From contig JAHBTX010000001.1 of the NCBI GenBank assembly GCA_019638395.1, positions 248,001-312,000 of the forward strand: DNA of 64,000 bases. Direction: 5' to 3'. Source of the DNA: Cyclobacteriaceae bacterium. GTDB lineage: Bacteria > Bacteroidota > Bacteroidia > Cytophagales > Cyclobacteriaceae. This document shows, piece by piece, positions 63,221 through 64,000 of this stretch. The notes under the pieces were generated by a model. That model was not told the origin of the DNA, did not search any database, and worked only from the letters and a program-made list of their open reading frames with translations. Position numbers and translations under genes: made by a program. Positions within the stretch are counted from its first letter, which is position 1; each line of letters opens with the position of its first letter.

Positions 63221-64000
63221 ATGGCCCGCATACCCCTCTTATTGATTATGATTTTGTGCGGGTTGACAGTGCCAGCCCAAAAGCAACCTGCCCTGCCTGT
63301 CTTGGAGCAACTCAGCCAACTTCTTGCTGATTCTCAGTTTGATGCAGTTATTGCTTTGGCTGATAATACACCGGGCAGCACGCCTTTGCTCGCCCTCGAA
63401 ATTCAAAATAAAAAAGCCGAAGCATTGGTACGCCTGGGTAAACTCGAAGAAGCGGATAAGTTAATAGAGTCCATGCTTACCAAAACCAAAGAAACAAAAA
63501 ACGCTGGTAAGCAACAGGCAATGCTTCAGGCTACCAAAGGATTTCTGCAACTGAGCAGAGGTAGAGTTGACCTCGCTATTGAAGAACTGAATGAAGCCAT
63601 TCAAAAATTTGATTCCGAAAAACAAGCCCGTAGTCTGGAAATGGCCGATGCCCTCGCCTACCTCGGCAACGTATATCGAACCTCTGCTAAATGGAGCCAG
63701 GCCGAAGAACATTTATTGCGTGCATTGGCAATCCGCCAGGAAAAACTACCGGCCGACCATGAACTGATTGCTGCTACCTACAACGACCTGGGGCTTAGTT
63801 ACATTAAAACCGACATTGATAAATCGTATCAATACTACAACATGGCTTTGGCTATGTACGAAAAATTGCATGGCAAGGAACACTCTAAAATTGCCATTGC
63901 CAATACTAACCTCGGCTATTTAAATCAACTCGATAAGCAATACGGAGATGCCATTAATTACTACAACATTGCGCTGGCAACCTGGGAAAAAATTTATCCA
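63221..64000 (+). CDS. TPR-repeat protein, 3' end cut by the window
   Basis: The frame opens with ATG at 63221, two bases after the upstream stop, and is still open at the end of the window (260 codons). A signal peptide (MARIPLLLIMILCGLTVPAQ) is followed by tetratricopeptide repeats: SLEMADALAYLGNVYRTSAK, ATYNDLGLSYIKTD, ANTNLGYLNQLDKQYGDAIN. Such kinesin-light-chain-like TPR arrays in this phylum are often followed by a CHAT peptidase or a histidine kinase, but that part lies outside the window. The role is therefore unknown. Confidence 0.8.
   Translation, partial: MARIPLLLIMILCGLTVPAQKQPALPVLEQLSQLLADSQFDAVIALADNTPGSTPLLALEIQNKKAEALVRLGKLEEADKLIESMLTKTKETKNAGKQQAMLQATKGFLQLSRGRVDLAIEELNEAIQKFDSEKQARSLEMADALAYLGNVYRTSAKWSQAEEHLLRALAIRQEKLPADHELIAATYNDLGLSYIKTDIDKSYQYYNMALAMYEKLHGKEHSKIAIANTNLGYLNQLDKQYGDAINYYNIALATWEKIYP

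Overview
The window looks like chromosomal DNA of a member of the Bacteroidota, most likely order Cytophagales. The evidence is a PorP/SprF-type gliding and type IX secretion protein, a 7TMR-DISM-type histidine kinase, TlpA, DUF2452, many SusD-free outer-membrane beta-barrels, TAT/Gfo-Idh-MocA and GH29 sugar genes, -7 boxes of the TAnnTTTG type and moderate GC. No rRNA, intact tRNA, CRISPR array or prophage was seen. Both ends cut genes: a histidine kinase at the left edge and a TPR protein at the right edge.

Layout. 1-10.6 kb is housekeeping: kinase, GlxA-type regulator, Na+/H+ antiporter, PorP-like protein, PTPS/FolE pterin pair, aconitase with an 87-residue lysine tail, a SET-domain methyltransferase and a NUDIX hydrolase. 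10.6-13.8 kb is a scar: a truncated GIY-YIG gene, a 17-bp direct repeat, an internally deleted IS4-type element with 31-bp perfect inverted repeats, a GH29 alpha-L-fucosidase and a decapitated aminopeptidase P. 14-26 kb holds a quinone reductase, dnaB, a degenerate Mur-ligase-like protein, a DnaQ-type exonuclease, Gfo/Idh/MocA, M48 and M23 peptidases and FAH. 26-34 kb holds a peroxiredoxin with its own lysine tail and the two halves of transketolase, about 5.3 kb apart, with amidohydrolase-like genes between them. 34.5-37.4 kb is an arsenic cluster (arsR, arsM, arsN2, with two matching palindromic operators and a divergent alcohol dehydrogenase). 37.5-42.8 kb holds a SerB-SerA fusion and a SerC-like aminotransferase, with a frameshifted beta-barrel gene between them. 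42.9-45.3 kb is a sigma factor / membrane protein / Spy-like / barrel operon. 45.4-51.9 kb holds an M1 peptidase, an orphan lipoprotein with two tandem barrel paralogues, and a coiled-coil TPR-like protein. 52-59 kb is a long co-directional operon for non-phosphorylative L-fucose breakdown (two SDRs, FAH hydrolase, lactonase, FucP-type permease, mutarotase) that ends with an ACMSD-type decarboxylase. 59-64 kb holds TrhO, MogA, a second M23 peptidase and outer-membrane proteins.

The most unusual theme is the pair of metabolic enzymes (aconitase and Bcp-type peroxiredoxin) carrying histone-H1-like lysine-rich C-terminal tails, one of them directly followed by a SET-domain lysine methyltransferase. 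The fucosidase and the fucose operon together suggest use of fucosylated polysaccharide, but the fuconate dehydratase step is not encoded here.
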